DNA from: Gammaproteobacteria bacterium
GTDB lineage: Bacteria; Pseudomonadota; Gammaproteobacteria; Pseudomonadales; Azotimanducaceae
Direction: 5' to 3'
DNA length: 32,197 nucleotides
NCBI GenBank assembly: GCA_028821125.1
Contig: JAPPHD010000064.1
Coordinates: forward strand, 1-32,197
Shown: positions 1 to 8,500 of the stretch, piece by piece
Numbering within the stretch: the first letter of the stretch is position 1
Layout of the letters: each line of letters starts with the position of its first letter
Made by a program: the position numbers and the translations under genes
The notes under the pieces: generated by a model
The model's database searches: none
Told to the model about the DNA's origin: nothing
Seen by the model: the letters and a program-made list of their open reading frames with translations, nothing else

Positions 1-10
1 AAACTCACCA

Positions 11-163
11 TCACGACTCGACTGCTTCGTTCACCATCTTCGCGTTTCGTGCACATAGGGCGATATCACAGCCTTCATCGGTCAGTGTTTCGGCGATGGC
101 ACGGCCGATACCGCGCGCACCTCCTGTCACCAGCGCTTTCTTGCCTTTCAGTTGAAGATCCAT
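11..163 (-). pseudogene. N-terminal fragment of a short-chain dehydrogenase (SDR), broken after 50 codons
   Basis: Reading leftward from an ATG at 163 there is a clean SDR start with the dinucleotide-binding motif TGGARGIG at residues 13-20 and a second beta strand ending in LCARN (residues 36-40), typical of a classical NAD(P)-dependent SDR. An AGGGGG ribosome site lies upstream of the ATG, so this was a real gene start. The frame ends in TGA at 11-13, with a second TGA two codons on, whereas SDRs are about 250 residues long. It is therefore truncated or frameshifted. The window edge prevents checking whether the rest continues in another frame. Substrate unknown. Confidence 0.7.
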
Positions 164-182
164 GTTGTTTCCCCCTTGCTTT

Positions 183-371
183 TGCAGTAATCCTTTACAG
201 CAATGCAGTATGTTTTAGCGGCCCCATCTGCGAGACAAGGACAATGCCCGGTCCCGCCGCAATGACATCGGGGATGCGAAGGCTCTTGATGTCCATGTGA
301 CGGCCCTCTTCAGTGAGACGGGCCATCCATTCGGGCTGTGGGGGGCGGGGTCCCGGTTTCAGTGGCAGACA
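183..371 (-). other. short open frame of unknown status, in frame after the SnoaL-like gene
   Basis: After the TGA that ends the SnoaL-like gene (372-374) the same frame stays open for about 62 codons, to a TAA near 183-185. It contains protein-like text such as IKSLRIPDVIAAGPG and IVLVSQMGPLK. I see no ribosome site in front of its internal ATG codons and recognise no family. It may be the remains of a decayed gene or a chance frame. This is the only content I see between the SDR fragment and the SnoaL-like gene. Confidence 0.2.
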
Positions 372-854
372 TCACTCTCCTGCCGTCCGGGGCTTCACGT
401 GCCGGGATAAATCACCATAAAGTGGCCGCTTCACCATTCTTCTTGCAAACCGCCATTTGTCGTCGATCCTTTCAAAGTCGTCACTATACTGGCCAGAAAA
501 AATGACCTGCAAGGGAAAGTCGTCTGTCTGTTGGAGCAGTGTCACATAGCTCCGGCAAGAGGCCACACCTAGGTGTTCATCGACATCAAGATCAATGTTG
601 GTTACCACATGGCGCGTTTTCGGAGTACCGTCCCCATAGATGATGATGTCGTTCCTCAACATCTCCAGCATCTCCTTGCCAGATAGCAGTTTTTGTCCTT
701 CGGAACCCCACTCGCCAAACTCGAACAACGCCGCAAAACCCTGCAAATCTCCCTGGTCGATCAAATACACATAGCTGTTCATCAAATCCAGTATTTCTTC
801 CCGACTATTCACCGACTCTGTACCTCGTTGATTCGCGGCTTCATTTTCATACAT
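372..854 (-). CDS. SnoaL-like / NTF2-fold protein
   Basis: A 160-residue protein with the SnoaL/NTF2-like pattern: an N-terminal helix (REEILDLMNSYVYLIDQGD), then a segment with FAALFEFGEW, a central RHVVTNIDLDVD strand pair, and a C-terminal strand ending DKWRFARRMVKRPLYGD. The fold forms a small cone-shaped pocket and serves as hydratase, isomerase, cyclase or ring-hydroxylating small-subunit-like protein. The RHVVTN and W-x-F-x-x-R elements are typical of the family found beside SDRs and P450s. It is divergently transcribed from the P450 at 1081 and shares a roughly 226 bp upstream region with it. Start chosen at the first ATG; no strong ribosome site is visible. Exact reaction unknown. 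Confidence 0.8.
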   Translation of the reverse strand: MYENEAANQRGTESVNSREEILDLMNSYVYLIDQGDLQGFAALFEFGEWGSEGQKLLSGKEMLEMLRNDIIIYGDGTPKTRHVVTNIDLDVDEHLGVASCRSYVTLLQQTDDFPLQVIFSGQYSDDFERIDDKWRFARRMVKRPLYGDLSRHVKPRTAGE

Positions 855-909
855 CGGCAGATGACCGGCCCAACCACCGTCGACCCTGATCTTCCGGACG
901 GTCAGATAC

Positions 910-951
910 CGTGCGGCGTCGGACAGCGCGGTAAACCGCTTGCCACCGCAG
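910..951 (+). pseudogene. relic of an SDR C-terminus (copy 1)
   Basis: Fourteen plus-strand codons read RAASDSAVNRLPPQ. They align with the last residues of the SDR at 2601-3554 (WAATERLIGRSLPLQ) with one codon gap. The relic lies 37 bp before the first copy of the 31 bp motif described separately, the same order as at the intact SDR end. The similarity is short, so on its own it is weak; the shared context with the other two copies is what supports it. Confidence 0.4.
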
Positions 952-957
952 CCGATC

Positions 958-986
958 TTAATATTAATTGATCGGGCAATTGACTA
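958..986. promoter_or_regulatory. AT-rich dyads in the divergent SnoaL/P450 region
   Basis: In an otherwise GC-rich stretch there is a perfect 10 bp palindrome TTAATATTAA (958-967), followed by an AATTG-N6-CAATT dyad. Palindromes of this kind in a divergent promoter region often bind TetR- or MarR-type repressors, but no regulator gene is present in the window and no clear -35/-10 pair can be assigned. Confidence 0.3.
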
Positions 987-988
987 GC

Positions 989-1020
989 GTAACGGGTTCA
1001 TGGGAGTATTGCAATGTCCC
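989..1020 (+). repeat. ~31 bp motif, copy 1
   Basis: Begins GTAACGGGTTCATGGGAG and ends in a GCAATGTCCC-like tail. It is nearly identical over its first 22 bases to 2467-2488 and similar to 3577-3608 with one inserted T. It lies 60 bp before the P450 start codon at 1081. Confidence 0.7.
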
Positions 1021-1080
1021 GTATTGTCCAAAGAAGATTGGCTGGAAGCTGATTGGACCGACGACAACTGAGGAATGACC

Positions 1081-2322
1081 ATGTCAGAAGCAACCAACGT
1101 ACATGAACTGGACCTCCCCGAGGTTGACGTATTTTCAAAGGGGTATACCGAAGACCCGCACTCCCATCTGGCTGAGGCCCGCAAGCACCACTGGTTGGCG
1201 AAATACTCCCAAGGGTTCATTGTGCTCGATCAACAGGGGGTGGTCGATATCAACCGGGCCGACGATGACATGCGCACCCCGCTTCGCGACGTCGTCAAGC
1301 TGTTTGGCGCCGAAGACACGGCGTGGGGCAAATGGTCGGCCAATCACCTTGTGGCGAAAGACCACTTCGATCCGGATCATCAGCGCATACGCCGCATCAT
1401 TGCGCCGGCGTTTACGCCGAAAGCGGCGGATTCCTACCGCCACGTAATGCAGGCAACCATCAACGAGATCATCGACACGGTCATCGATGCCCATGACATT
1501 GATTTCAGCGAACGCGTGGCAAGCAAGTACCCCATCTCGGTGCTTTGCCGCATCATGGGTTTCCCCGTCGAAGACGTACCCACGATCGAGGAGTGGGTGA
1601 TTCTGCAGAACGAGGGGTACGGCATGGACCCGTCGATCGTGCCGATACTGGAAGCAGGCGTCCTCCAGGAGCAGCCCTATGTCAGAGGCATTATCGAAAC
1701 CCGCATGCAGCCAGGCGATCACCCGGACGACCTGATACAGACCCTCGTCGAACTGGCGAAGGAAGGTGAGCGGATGTCGGTGGACGAGCTGGAAAGCCTG
1801 CTGATGTTGCTGCTCGGCGGCGGCTACGACTCCACCAAACAGACGCTCAACCTGTGCGTTTACATGATGTCCCGGTATCCGGACGAAGCGAAAAAAATGG
1901 CGGATGACCCGGAGCGCTGCAAACGCCTGGTTGAAGAGACGTTACGGCTGATGGGCGTGACTGGCGCCACACACCGAGTCGCGCGGCACGACTTCACCTA
2001 TCGGGACGTGATCTTTCCGAAAGGCACCTTTATCACGCTGCCCCATCTATTCGTAGGTAGAGACCCGGAATTCCATGAAGATCCCGAGACGTTCAATCCA
2101 GACAGAAAAAAATTCACGCATACGCAGTTCGGCAAGGGTGCGCACATATGCCTCGGCATGTTCCTGGCCAAGGCTGAAGCGGAAGAAGCGCTCAAGGCGA
2201 TTGTGGGCAGAATGGAGAACATTCAACTGGCGGGCGAGCCGGAATTCGATGGCGCCTTCGGTTTCTGGGGTTTCAGGAAGCTCCCGATCACCTTTGATCG
2301 AATTGCAGAATCGCGAAGATAG
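1081..2322 (+). CDS. cytochrome P450 (first of three)
   Basis: A 413-residue soluble bacterial class P450. The haem-binding motif is FGKGAHICLG with the thiolate ligand Cys357. The ExxR pair is E286/R289 (EETLRL). The I-helix reads GGGYDST (246-252), keeping the acid but replacing the usual AGxDTT. It would hydroxylate a hydrophobic substrate using electrons from a ferredoxin such as the one at 15811. Start at 1081 is preferred over the ATG at 1075 because GAGGA at 1070-1074 is correctly spaced from it. The last codons (A-E-S-R-R) come from a duplicated SDR tail (see 2305-2497), so the natural C-terminus has been replaced. It is followed by an SDR and a SnoaL-like gene on the same strand, a plausible oxidation module. 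Substrate not predictable. Confidence 0.92.
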   Translation: MSEATNVHELDLPEVDVFSKGYTEDPHSHLAEARKHHWLAKYSQGFIVLDQQGVVDINRADDDMRTPLRDVVKLFGAEDTAWGKWSANHLVAKDHFDPDHQRIRRIIAPAFTPKAADSYRHVMQATINEIIDTVIDAHDIDFSERVASKYPISVLCRIMGFPVEDVPTIEEWVILQNEGYGMDPSIVPILEAGVLQEQPYVRGIIETRMQPGDHPDDLIQTLVELAKEGERMSVDELESLLMLLLGGGYDSTKQTLNLCVYMMSRYPDEAKKMADDPERCKRLVEETLRLMGVTGATHRVARHDFTYRDVIFPKGTFITLPHLFVGRDPEFHEDPETFNPDRKKFTHTQFGKGAHICLGMFLAKAEAEEALKAIVGRMENIQLAGEPEFDGAFGFWGFRKLPITFDRIAESRR

Positions 2323-2464
2323 GCCAGCCGCGCCAGCGTAATGTCGCATGCCCTGGCCCCTGAAAACGCTGCGGCCCGGTTGGCCACCATGGCGCCCCAC
2401 CGGTGTTGCCGAAGTGATTCTTTCGCGGGTTACTGGGTCATCAAAACCTTCACGTGCCATCGCT
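2305..2464 (+). pseudogene. relic of an SDR 3' end (copy 2), fused to the end of the P450 gene
   Basis: From GCAGAATCGCGAA at 2305-2317 the sequence follows the 3' end of the SDR gene (same 13 bases at 3421-3433), with small gaps. It then matches the coding segment for ALAPENAA, here ATGTCGCATGCCCTGGCCCC against ATGTCCTATGCCCTGGCTCC. After that it decays through indels and loses the reading frame, and it leads into copy 2 of the 31 bp motif. The first 18 bases are still coding, since they supply the last residues and the TAG stop of the P450. It is a decayed direct repeat of about 190 bp including the motif. Confidence 0.75.
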
Positions 2465-2466
2465 GT

Positions 2467-2497
2467 GTAACGGGTTCATGGGAGTATTTCAAGACCC
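2467..2497 (+). repeat. ~31 bp motif, copy 2
   Basis: Starts GTAACGGGTTCATGGGAG and continues TATTTCAAGACCC. It stands 103 bp before the GTG start of the SDR at 2601 and directly after the SDR relic. Confidence 0.7.
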
Positions 2498-2600
2498 AGC
2501 CAAACCCGACCGGGGACCGAAGTGAACGAAGTGACCGAAGACAACACTTTGCCTGCGCTCTCGCGGTCCGGACGGTTGAACGAGCGAGCGGAGGGCATCA

Positions 2601-3554
2601 GTGATCGACGTTGACTACAGATTCGGAGCGGAGTCGACGGCCTCTGAGGTTCTGTCCAACGTAGACCTGAGCGGTCGTCTGATAGTACTGACCGGAGCGA
2701 CCGCGGGAATCGGCGTCGCGACGGCCCGGGCTTTGACCGCTGCCGGGGCTGACCTTGTCATCGGCGCCAGGAATCCCGCGAAACTGGAAACGCTTCTGGG
2801 GGAACTGCACGAGACCGGCGCAACGGGATCCCTGCACGGATTTCCGCTCGACCTGATGTCTTTCGACAGCGTCGATGCATTCGCTGACCAGGTGCTTGAC
2901 CTTCACAGGCCAATCGACATTCTGATCAACAACGCCGGCATTATCGGCCAGTTTCGCCGCAACGCCGAAGGCATCGAATCACAGTTGATGACAAACTTCG
3001 TCGGCCATGCCTTGCTGACTTCGCGCCTGGCCGGCGCCCTCAAGCAGGCCGACAATGCGCGGCTGGTTTCACTGACGTCCTTTGGACACCACTACTCCCC
3101 CGTCATCTTCGATGATCTCAACTTCGAGAACCGGCCCTATACGGCCTGGCAGGGCTACGGTCAATCAAAGACCGCCTGTGTGCTGCTTGCGGTGCAGGTC
3201 TCGACCGTGCTGGGCATCGATGCGTTTGCCGTACACCCGGGCGCAATCTGGACCGGCCTGGGCGATGACCTCGTTCCCGGGGACCTCGCCCTTGCCGAGG
3301 CGAGAGGCAGTGTCCCGGCTCCCGAGGAGTTCAAGACACCGGAACAGGGCGCGGCGACTACGGTCTGGGCAGCCACGGAAGCCCAGCTTTCCGGTCTGGG
3401 GCCCCTTTACCTGGAAGACTGCAGAATCGCGAAAACACGCGAGCAACCCGACCATCGTACGGGCGTCATGTCCTATGCCCTGGCTCCTGAAAACGCAGCC
3501 AGGCTGTGGGCCGCCACCGAAAGGCTCATCGGCAGATCGCTTCCACTGCAGTGA
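2601..3554 (+). CDS. SDR family oxidoreductase, retinol-dehydrogenase-like
   Basis: A 317-residue Rossmann-fold oxidoreductase. The cofactor motif is TGATAGIG (31-38), NNAG is at 110-113, the catalytic serine is probably S160 (RLVSLTSFGH), and the YxxxK pair is Y186/K190 (YGQSK). The long gap between Ser and Tyr with a DLNFE segment is characteristic of the WWOX/retinol-dehydrogenase-like branch, which oxidises or reduces alcohols and ketones on bulky hydrophobic substrates. GTG start chosen because GGAGGG lies five bases upstream. It lies between the P450 and the SnoaL-like protein in the same orientation, suggesting that it oxidises a P450 product (inference). Its 3' end is the source, or a sister, of the decayed copies at 2305 and 910. 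Confidence 0.9.
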   Translation: MIDVDYRFGAESTASEVLSNVDLSGRLIVLTGATAGIGVATARALTAAGADLVIGARNPAKLETLLGELHETGATGSLHGFPLDLMSFDSVDAFADQVLDLHRPIDILINNAGIIGQFRRNAEGIESQLMTNFVGHALLTSRLAGALKQADNARLVSLTSFGHHYSPVIFDDLNFENRPYTAWQGYGQSKTACVLLAVQVSTVLGIDAFAVHPGAIWTGLGDDLVPGDLALAEARGSVPAPEEFKTPEQGAATTVWAATEAQLSGLGPLYLEDCRIAKTREQPDHRTGVMSYALAPENAARLWAATERLIGRSLPLQ

Positions 3555-3576
3555 AAGAACCGTGCGCATGATCGAT

Positions 3577-3608
3577 GTGACGGGTTTATTGGGGGTATTT
3601 CAATGCCC
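3577..3608 (+). repeat. ~31 bp motif, copy 3
   Basis: Starts GTGACGGGTTTATTGGGG and continues with a TATTTCAATGCCC tail. It lies directly after the intact SDR gene and 24 bp before the chosen start of the SnoaL-like gene at 3633. Confidence 0.65.
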
Positions 3609-3632
3609 ACTCAAACTCCACTGGAGGCTTAC

Positions 3633-4154
3633 ATGACTGACGAAAATGCTTTGCGAACGCTCGCGGACAAAATGGCGATTACCGAGGTGATCTACACCTA
3701 TGGCGACTGCGTCGACCGCCGCGATTTCGAGGGCGTTATCGGGTGCTTTCATCCGGACGGCCTCTATCAATACCTGGCGGACGGCACACCCATGCCCGTG
3801 CGGGCGTTTTTCGAGTCTCAGGCCGATGCCGGATCGGGCATGATCGAAACCATGCACCACACATCCAACATCCTCATCAGGACAGACGGCGACCGCGCCC
3901 GGGCGCAATGTTACTTGCTGGCCCATCATCTGATGTCGGAAGACTGCCCGCCGTTTCCACCCCTGTTCCCGCATACCGGCAGGCCATATGGCGTATTGAT
4001 CGGCGCCCGTTACCACGACCGGTTCGAACGGCGCGATGGCGAGTGGAAGATCTTCCAGCGCACTCTGCACTTTGAATGGGACGCCCAGATACAGACACCC
4101 TCGGTATCAGGGCCGCTTGCGAACACGAAGGGCGTCGTTCCCGGCATTTTTTGA
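3633..4154 (+). CDS. SnoaL-like / NTF2-fold protein (second copy of the family)
   Basis: A 173-residue single-domain NTF2-fold protein. It opens with LADKMAITEVIYTYGDCVDR (helix 1, with the Tyr-Asp pair common in SnoaL_4 members), then FEGVIGCFHPDG. A central MHHTSNILIR strand and a final segment DRFERRDGEWKIFQRTLHFEW follow. The family includes isomerases, dehydratases and cyclases acting on rings. The ATG at 3633 is preferred to 3603 because GGAGG stands just before it and 3603 lies inside the repeated motif. It belongs with the preceding P450 and SDR. It is only distantly like the SnoaL protein at 372-854, so this is not a recent duplicate. Confidence 0.85.
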   Translation: MTDENALRTLADKMAITEVIYTYGDCVDRRDFEGVIGCFHPDGLYQYLADGTPMPVRAFFESQADAGSGMIETMHHTSNILIRTDGDRARAQCYLLAHHLMSEDCPPFPPLFPHTGRPYGVLIGARYHDRFERRDGEWKIFQRTLHFEWDAQIQTPSVSGPLANTKGVVPGIF

Positions 4155-4173
4155 AGCCGATCGCCATCGTGCA

Positions 4174-4320
4174 CCCACCGGGCTGCACTTTCACATGGTG
4201 CAACGGCGTTGGGGACGGATTGTCAATGCGGGATCCGTTGCAGGCACGGGGAGCAGCGGAGGGAGCGCCTATCCGGTTTCCAAAGCCGACCTGTTCGTGA
4301 ACGAACGTAGCGAGCCAGGA
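4174..4320 (+). pseudogene. relic of the middle part of an SDR gene
   Basis: In one plus-strand frame this stretch reads HMVQRRWGRIVNAGSVAG, then SAYPVSKADL, matching the Ser-Tyr-Lys active-site region of FabG-like SDRs (RWGRIVN-x-x-S and YPVSK). The N-terminal Rossmann part and the C-terminal part are missing and the similarity ends near 4310. It is a different SDR branch from the gene at 2601. The following 100 bases to the lipoprotein gene hold another open frame (RDPNHYGNALFFIEDE) that I cannot assign. Confidence 0.7.
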
Positions 4321-4421
4321 AACACCGGGCTGCCGAAAAGGCGCACGCGATACTGCGTGTGCTGGCAACTCGCGACCCGAATCATTATGGTAACGCGCTG
4401 TTTTTCATCGAGGATGAGCCC

Positions 4422-5489
4422 TTGAGCCTGCGGGTAGCCACCCTGGCGGTAACGGCGTTGCTCGCGGGTTGCGAAGCCCGCACGGAGCCCGCGACGGTCC
4501 AACAGTCGGTTCGGCCCGCAAAGGTATTCGTAGTACGCGCGCCCGGGCAGGTGACCAACCACGAATTCGTCGCCCGGGTGGAAGCCGCCCAGTCCATCGA
4601 CCTGTCCTTCGAAGTAGACGGGGTGCTTGCGCAACTGCCGGTCCGTGAGGGCCAGACGGTCGGGCGCGGGCAGCTCGTCGCGGCCCTCGATCCCACCGAC
4701 TTCCAGCTCGCCGTGCGCGAAGCGGAACTGGAGGTGCGGCTGGCGAGCCAGGACCTGGACCGCAAACGCCGGCTCCTGGCCCAGAACGGCATCGCCGCTT
4801 CCCTGGTGGAGGATGCCCAGTCGATGCTTGAACTGCAGCAGGTGCGCCTGGAGCAGCGCCGCGAATCCCTGGCCAAGAGCCGGCTCGTCGCACCTTTCGA
4901 TGCCCAGGTGGCCAGGCGCTGGCTCGACAACCATGTGCAGATCAGCGCCGCCGATCCCGTGCTGCGCCTGAACGACCTGCACGAACTGCAGGTGGTGGCC
5001 GGCATTCCGGAACAACTGCTGGTCACCGTCAACACAGAGCGCGTCGCCGGCATCGAGGCGGCGTTTCCGTTCGCCCCGGAGCGGCGGTTTCCCCTGTCCT
5101 ACCGCGAGAATCGCGGGGAAGCGGATGCCGTGGCGCAAACCTACGAGGTTTCCTTCTCCATGCAGCGCCCGCCGGATTTCAATGTACTGCCCGGCATGAC
5201 CGCCGCGGTGCGCATCGGTCTGCGACCGCCGGCGGGCGCCCCCGCCCTCCCCCGGCTGCCGGCCGCCGCGCTGCTGAGTGGACCCGACAAGCGTTTCTAC
5301 GTCTGGGTAGTCGACCCGGAGAGCCGGGCCGTACACAGGCAGCCCGTTGAGGTCGGTGCTCCCGATGCCGCCGGCATACCCGTCCTTTCCGGACTCGAGG
5401 AGGGTGTCATGGTTGTGGCGGCCGGCGCCCGGCAACTGCAGGAAGGCATGCGCGTCCGCCCGATCGGCGCCGTCCCGGAAGACGCCTGA
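4422..5489 (+). CDS. RND efflux membrane-fusion protein (lipoprotein, HlyD/AcrA family)
   Basis: A 355-residue periplasmic adaptor. A TTG start at 4422, with GAGGA seven bases upstream, gives a classical lipoprotein signal ending in LLAGC, so Cys17 would be lipidated. Next come a biotinyl-lipoyl half-motif (FEVDGVLAQLPVREGQTVGR, from about residue 63), a helical hairpin with many Leu/Gln/Arg (about 90-150), a second lipoyl half (SRLVAPFDAQVARRW) and a beta-barrel/membrane-proximal domain. It links the inner-membrane pump encoded 34 bp downstream to an outer-membrane channel. No TolC-like gene is present in the window, so the pump probably borrows one. The GTG at 4359 would add 21 residues and hide the signal peptide. 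Confidence 0.9.
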   Translation: MSLRVATLAVTALLAGCEARTEPATVQQSVRPAKVFVVRAPGQVTNHEFVARVEAAQSIDLSFEVDGVLAQLPVREGQTVGRGQLVAALDPTDFQLAVREAELEVRLASQDLDRKRRLLAQNGIAASLVEDAQSMLELQQVRLEQRRESLAKSRLVAPFDAQVARRWLDNHVQISAADPVLRLNDLHELQVVAGIPEQLLVTVNTERVAGIEAAFPFAPERRFPLSYRENRGEADAVAQTYEVSFSMQRPPDFNVLPGMTAAVRIGLRPPAGAPALPRLPAAALLSGPDKRFYVWVVDPESRAVHRQPVEVGAPDAAGIPVLSGLEEGVMVVAAGARQLQEGMRVRPIGAVPEDA

Positions 5490-5523
5490 AGGCCGCTTCG
5501 CCTTCGCGCAATCGCCGCGAGCC

Positions 5524-8500
5524 ATGAGGAACATCGCCAGCCTTGCCATCGAGCGGCCGCTCTACCCGACGCTGCTGATCCTGGCCTGCCTGCTCGGCGG
5601 CGCCTACGGCATCGAGACCGTGGGCCGGCTCGAGGACCCCGCCTATCCCTTCCACTACGTGCTGATCGTTACCGAATACCCGGGCGCCTCCGCCGCGGAA
5701 GTGGAACAGGAAGTCACCGACCTGGTGGAGGCCGCCGTCCGCGAACTGCCCTACATCGAGGAGATCGTTTCCAAGTCGGTGCCGGGTCGTTCCGAGGTGC
5801 AGGTGGAATTCAAGGACGAGTACCACGCGGAAGAGGCCCAGCAGATCTTCGACGAGCTGCGACGCCGGGTCGGCGATGCCAGCGGCGGGCTGCCCCCGGG
5901 TGCCGGCGAGCCCCTGGTCGAAGACGACTTCGGGGATGTCTTCGGCATCCTGTACGCCGTCTCGGCGCCCGGTTACGACACCGCCGAGATCCAGGACATG
6001 GCCCGCGGCATCGTCACCGCGCTGAAATCCGTCGACGGGGTGGCCAAGGTGCAGACCGCCGGCGAGCCGCAGGAGGCGGTGTACGTGGAAGTCGATCACC
6101 TGCGCCTCGGCCGGCTCGGCCTGCCCATGGACATCCTGTTCAGCGGCATCGGCGCCGAGAACGACATCACCCCCGCGGGTTCCGTCCTGTTTGACGGCCG
6201 CCGCCTGCGCATCGCGCCGCAGGCGGCGTTCGACAGCGCCGCCGCGGTGCGGGACATGCGCATCGGCCGCCCCGGTTCGACGGAGATCGTGCGCCTGGCG
6301 GATATCGCCAACCTGGCGCGCGAACCCGTCGAAGAACCGCCGGAGATCATCCGCCACAACGGCGAGCGCGCGTTCACCGTCGGTATCTCGGTCATCGGGG
6401 ACGAAAACGTGGTGGAGGTCGGCAACGCCGTGGATGCGCGCATGAAGGCGATGCTCGCCGAACTGCCGCTCGGGGTCGCCGTCGACACCGTCTACGCCCA
6501 GCACGAGGTGGTCGAGACGTCGATCCGGCAGTTCCTGCGCAACCTGGGCCTGTCCGTCGCCACGGTGGTGCTGGCGCTATGCCTGTTCATGGGATGGCGC
6601 GCCGGAACCGTGGTCGGCGCCGTTCTGTTCCTGACCATACTGGGCACCATCTGCCTGATGTCGATCCTCGGCATCGAACTGCAACGCATGTCGCTCGGCG
6701 GCATGATGATCGCCATGGGCATGCTGGTGGACAATGGCATTGTCATCGCCGAAGGCATGGTGGTCGGGGTGGGCAAGGGCCTGTCGCCGGCCGAGGCGGC
6801 CGCGCAATCGGTCAAGCGCACCCAGTTCACCCTGCTCGGCGCCACGGTGATCGGCATCGCGGCCTTCGCCCCCATCGGCCTGAGCGACGATGTCACCGGC
6901 CAGTTCGTGCACTCCATGTTCCAGGTGGTGGGCATCTCGCTGCTGTTGAGCTGGCTCCTGGCCGTATCCGTGGTTCCCCTGCTCGGCAGCCGGCTGCTCA
7001 AGGCCACCCCCGGCCGCAGCGAAGAGGCGCTCTTCTCCGGTTGGGCGTACGCACCGTACCGGCGCCTGGTCACCTTCGGCCTGCGCCGCGCCTGGCTGAC
7101 CACGGCCTGTATCCTGGGCGTGCTCGCCGCCTGCCTGTGGGGCTTTCAATTCGTCAAGCAGGGATTCTTCCCGACGACCAATTCGCCGTTGTTCTATGTC
7201 GACTACCGGCTGGCGGAAGGCACCGACATCCTCACGACCGCCGGAGACACCCGGGAGCTCGAAGAGGCGCTCAGGGCACAGGATGGCGTCGTTGCAACCA
7301 CCGCCTTCATCGGCAAGGGCGCGCCCCGCTTCACCGCCATCATCAACCAGGAGCAACCCAATCCGGCTTACGCACAACTGGTGGTCCGGGTCGCCGACGT
7401 GCGCGCCATGGACGACATCATGGCCACGAGCCGCGAGGCACTGGCACGGCTCAGGCCCGGCGCCGACATTCAGGTGTCCCGCGCGGAGTTCACGCCGAGC
7501 GGCAACGCCAAGATCGAGGCGCGCTTTTCCGGCCCGGAGGCCGGGGTATTGCGGGCGCTGGCCGGCCAGGCACTCGACATCTTCATGGCGCACGACCTGG
7601 TCGACCGGCACGTCGACTGGCGGCAGCCGGCACTCGAGATCAGGCCCCGCTACGACGAGGCGCGGGCACGGCTGGCGGGCGTCTCGCGAAGGGACGTTTC
7701 CCTCGCCCTGGCCTACGCGACCCTGGGCGTGCCCATCGGCCTGTACCGGGAGCGGGACAAGCTCATTCCCATCGTCGCCCGCGCGCCCAGGGAGGAACGC
7801 GCCGACATCGCCAGCCTTCCCGACCGCCTCGTCTGGAGCCAGTCGCAGCAGCGCTACATACCCATGCGGCAGGTGGTCTCCTCGTTCGACCTCACCGCGG
7901 ACGACGCCATGATCTTTCGCCGCGACCGGGTTCGCAGCATACAGGCCCGCGCCAACCCGCAGCCCGGGTTCAATGCCCGTCGAACCTTCGAATCCGTCCG
8001 CCCGGAGATCGAGGCGATCGAACTGCCGCCGGGCTATGCGCTCGACTGGGGCGGGGAACACGAAGCGGACCAGAGGGCCTACGAAACCCTGCTGCCGAAG
8101 ATCTTCCTGGCGTACCTGTTCATGATCGTGATCACCGTCCTGATGTTCGGGCGTGTCCGGGAAGCCGCCGTCATCTGGCTGTCGGTGCCGATGACGGTCT
8201 GCGGCGTGGTTCTCGGGCTGCTGGTCACCGACCTGTCCTTCACCTTCCCCGCCTTCTTCGGTTTTCTGGGCCTGTCCGGCATGCTGGTCAAGAACTCCAT
8301 CGTGCTGCTCGCCGAGATCGACAAGCGCCTGGACGAAGGCGAGCGATCCGTCAGTACCATGGTGCAGGGCAGCGTCAGCCGCATGCGCCCGGTGCTGCTG
8401 GCCTCGGGCACAACGATCGCCGGAATGTCCCCGCTGCTGGCGGACCCGTTCTTCCTGGAAATGGCGGTCTGCATCATGAGCGGCCTGGCCTTCGCCACGC

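Noticed and set aside
372-374. TGA of the SnoaL-like gene as a second selenocysteine codon
   Set aside because: The NTF2 fold is already complete, no redox motif surrounds the codon, and the bases after it do not form a SECIS-like hairpin at the right distance.
4359-4421. GTG at 4359 as start of the membrane-fusion protein
   Set aside because: It would place 21 residues before a perfect lipoprotein signal; TTG 4422 has a spaced ribosome site.
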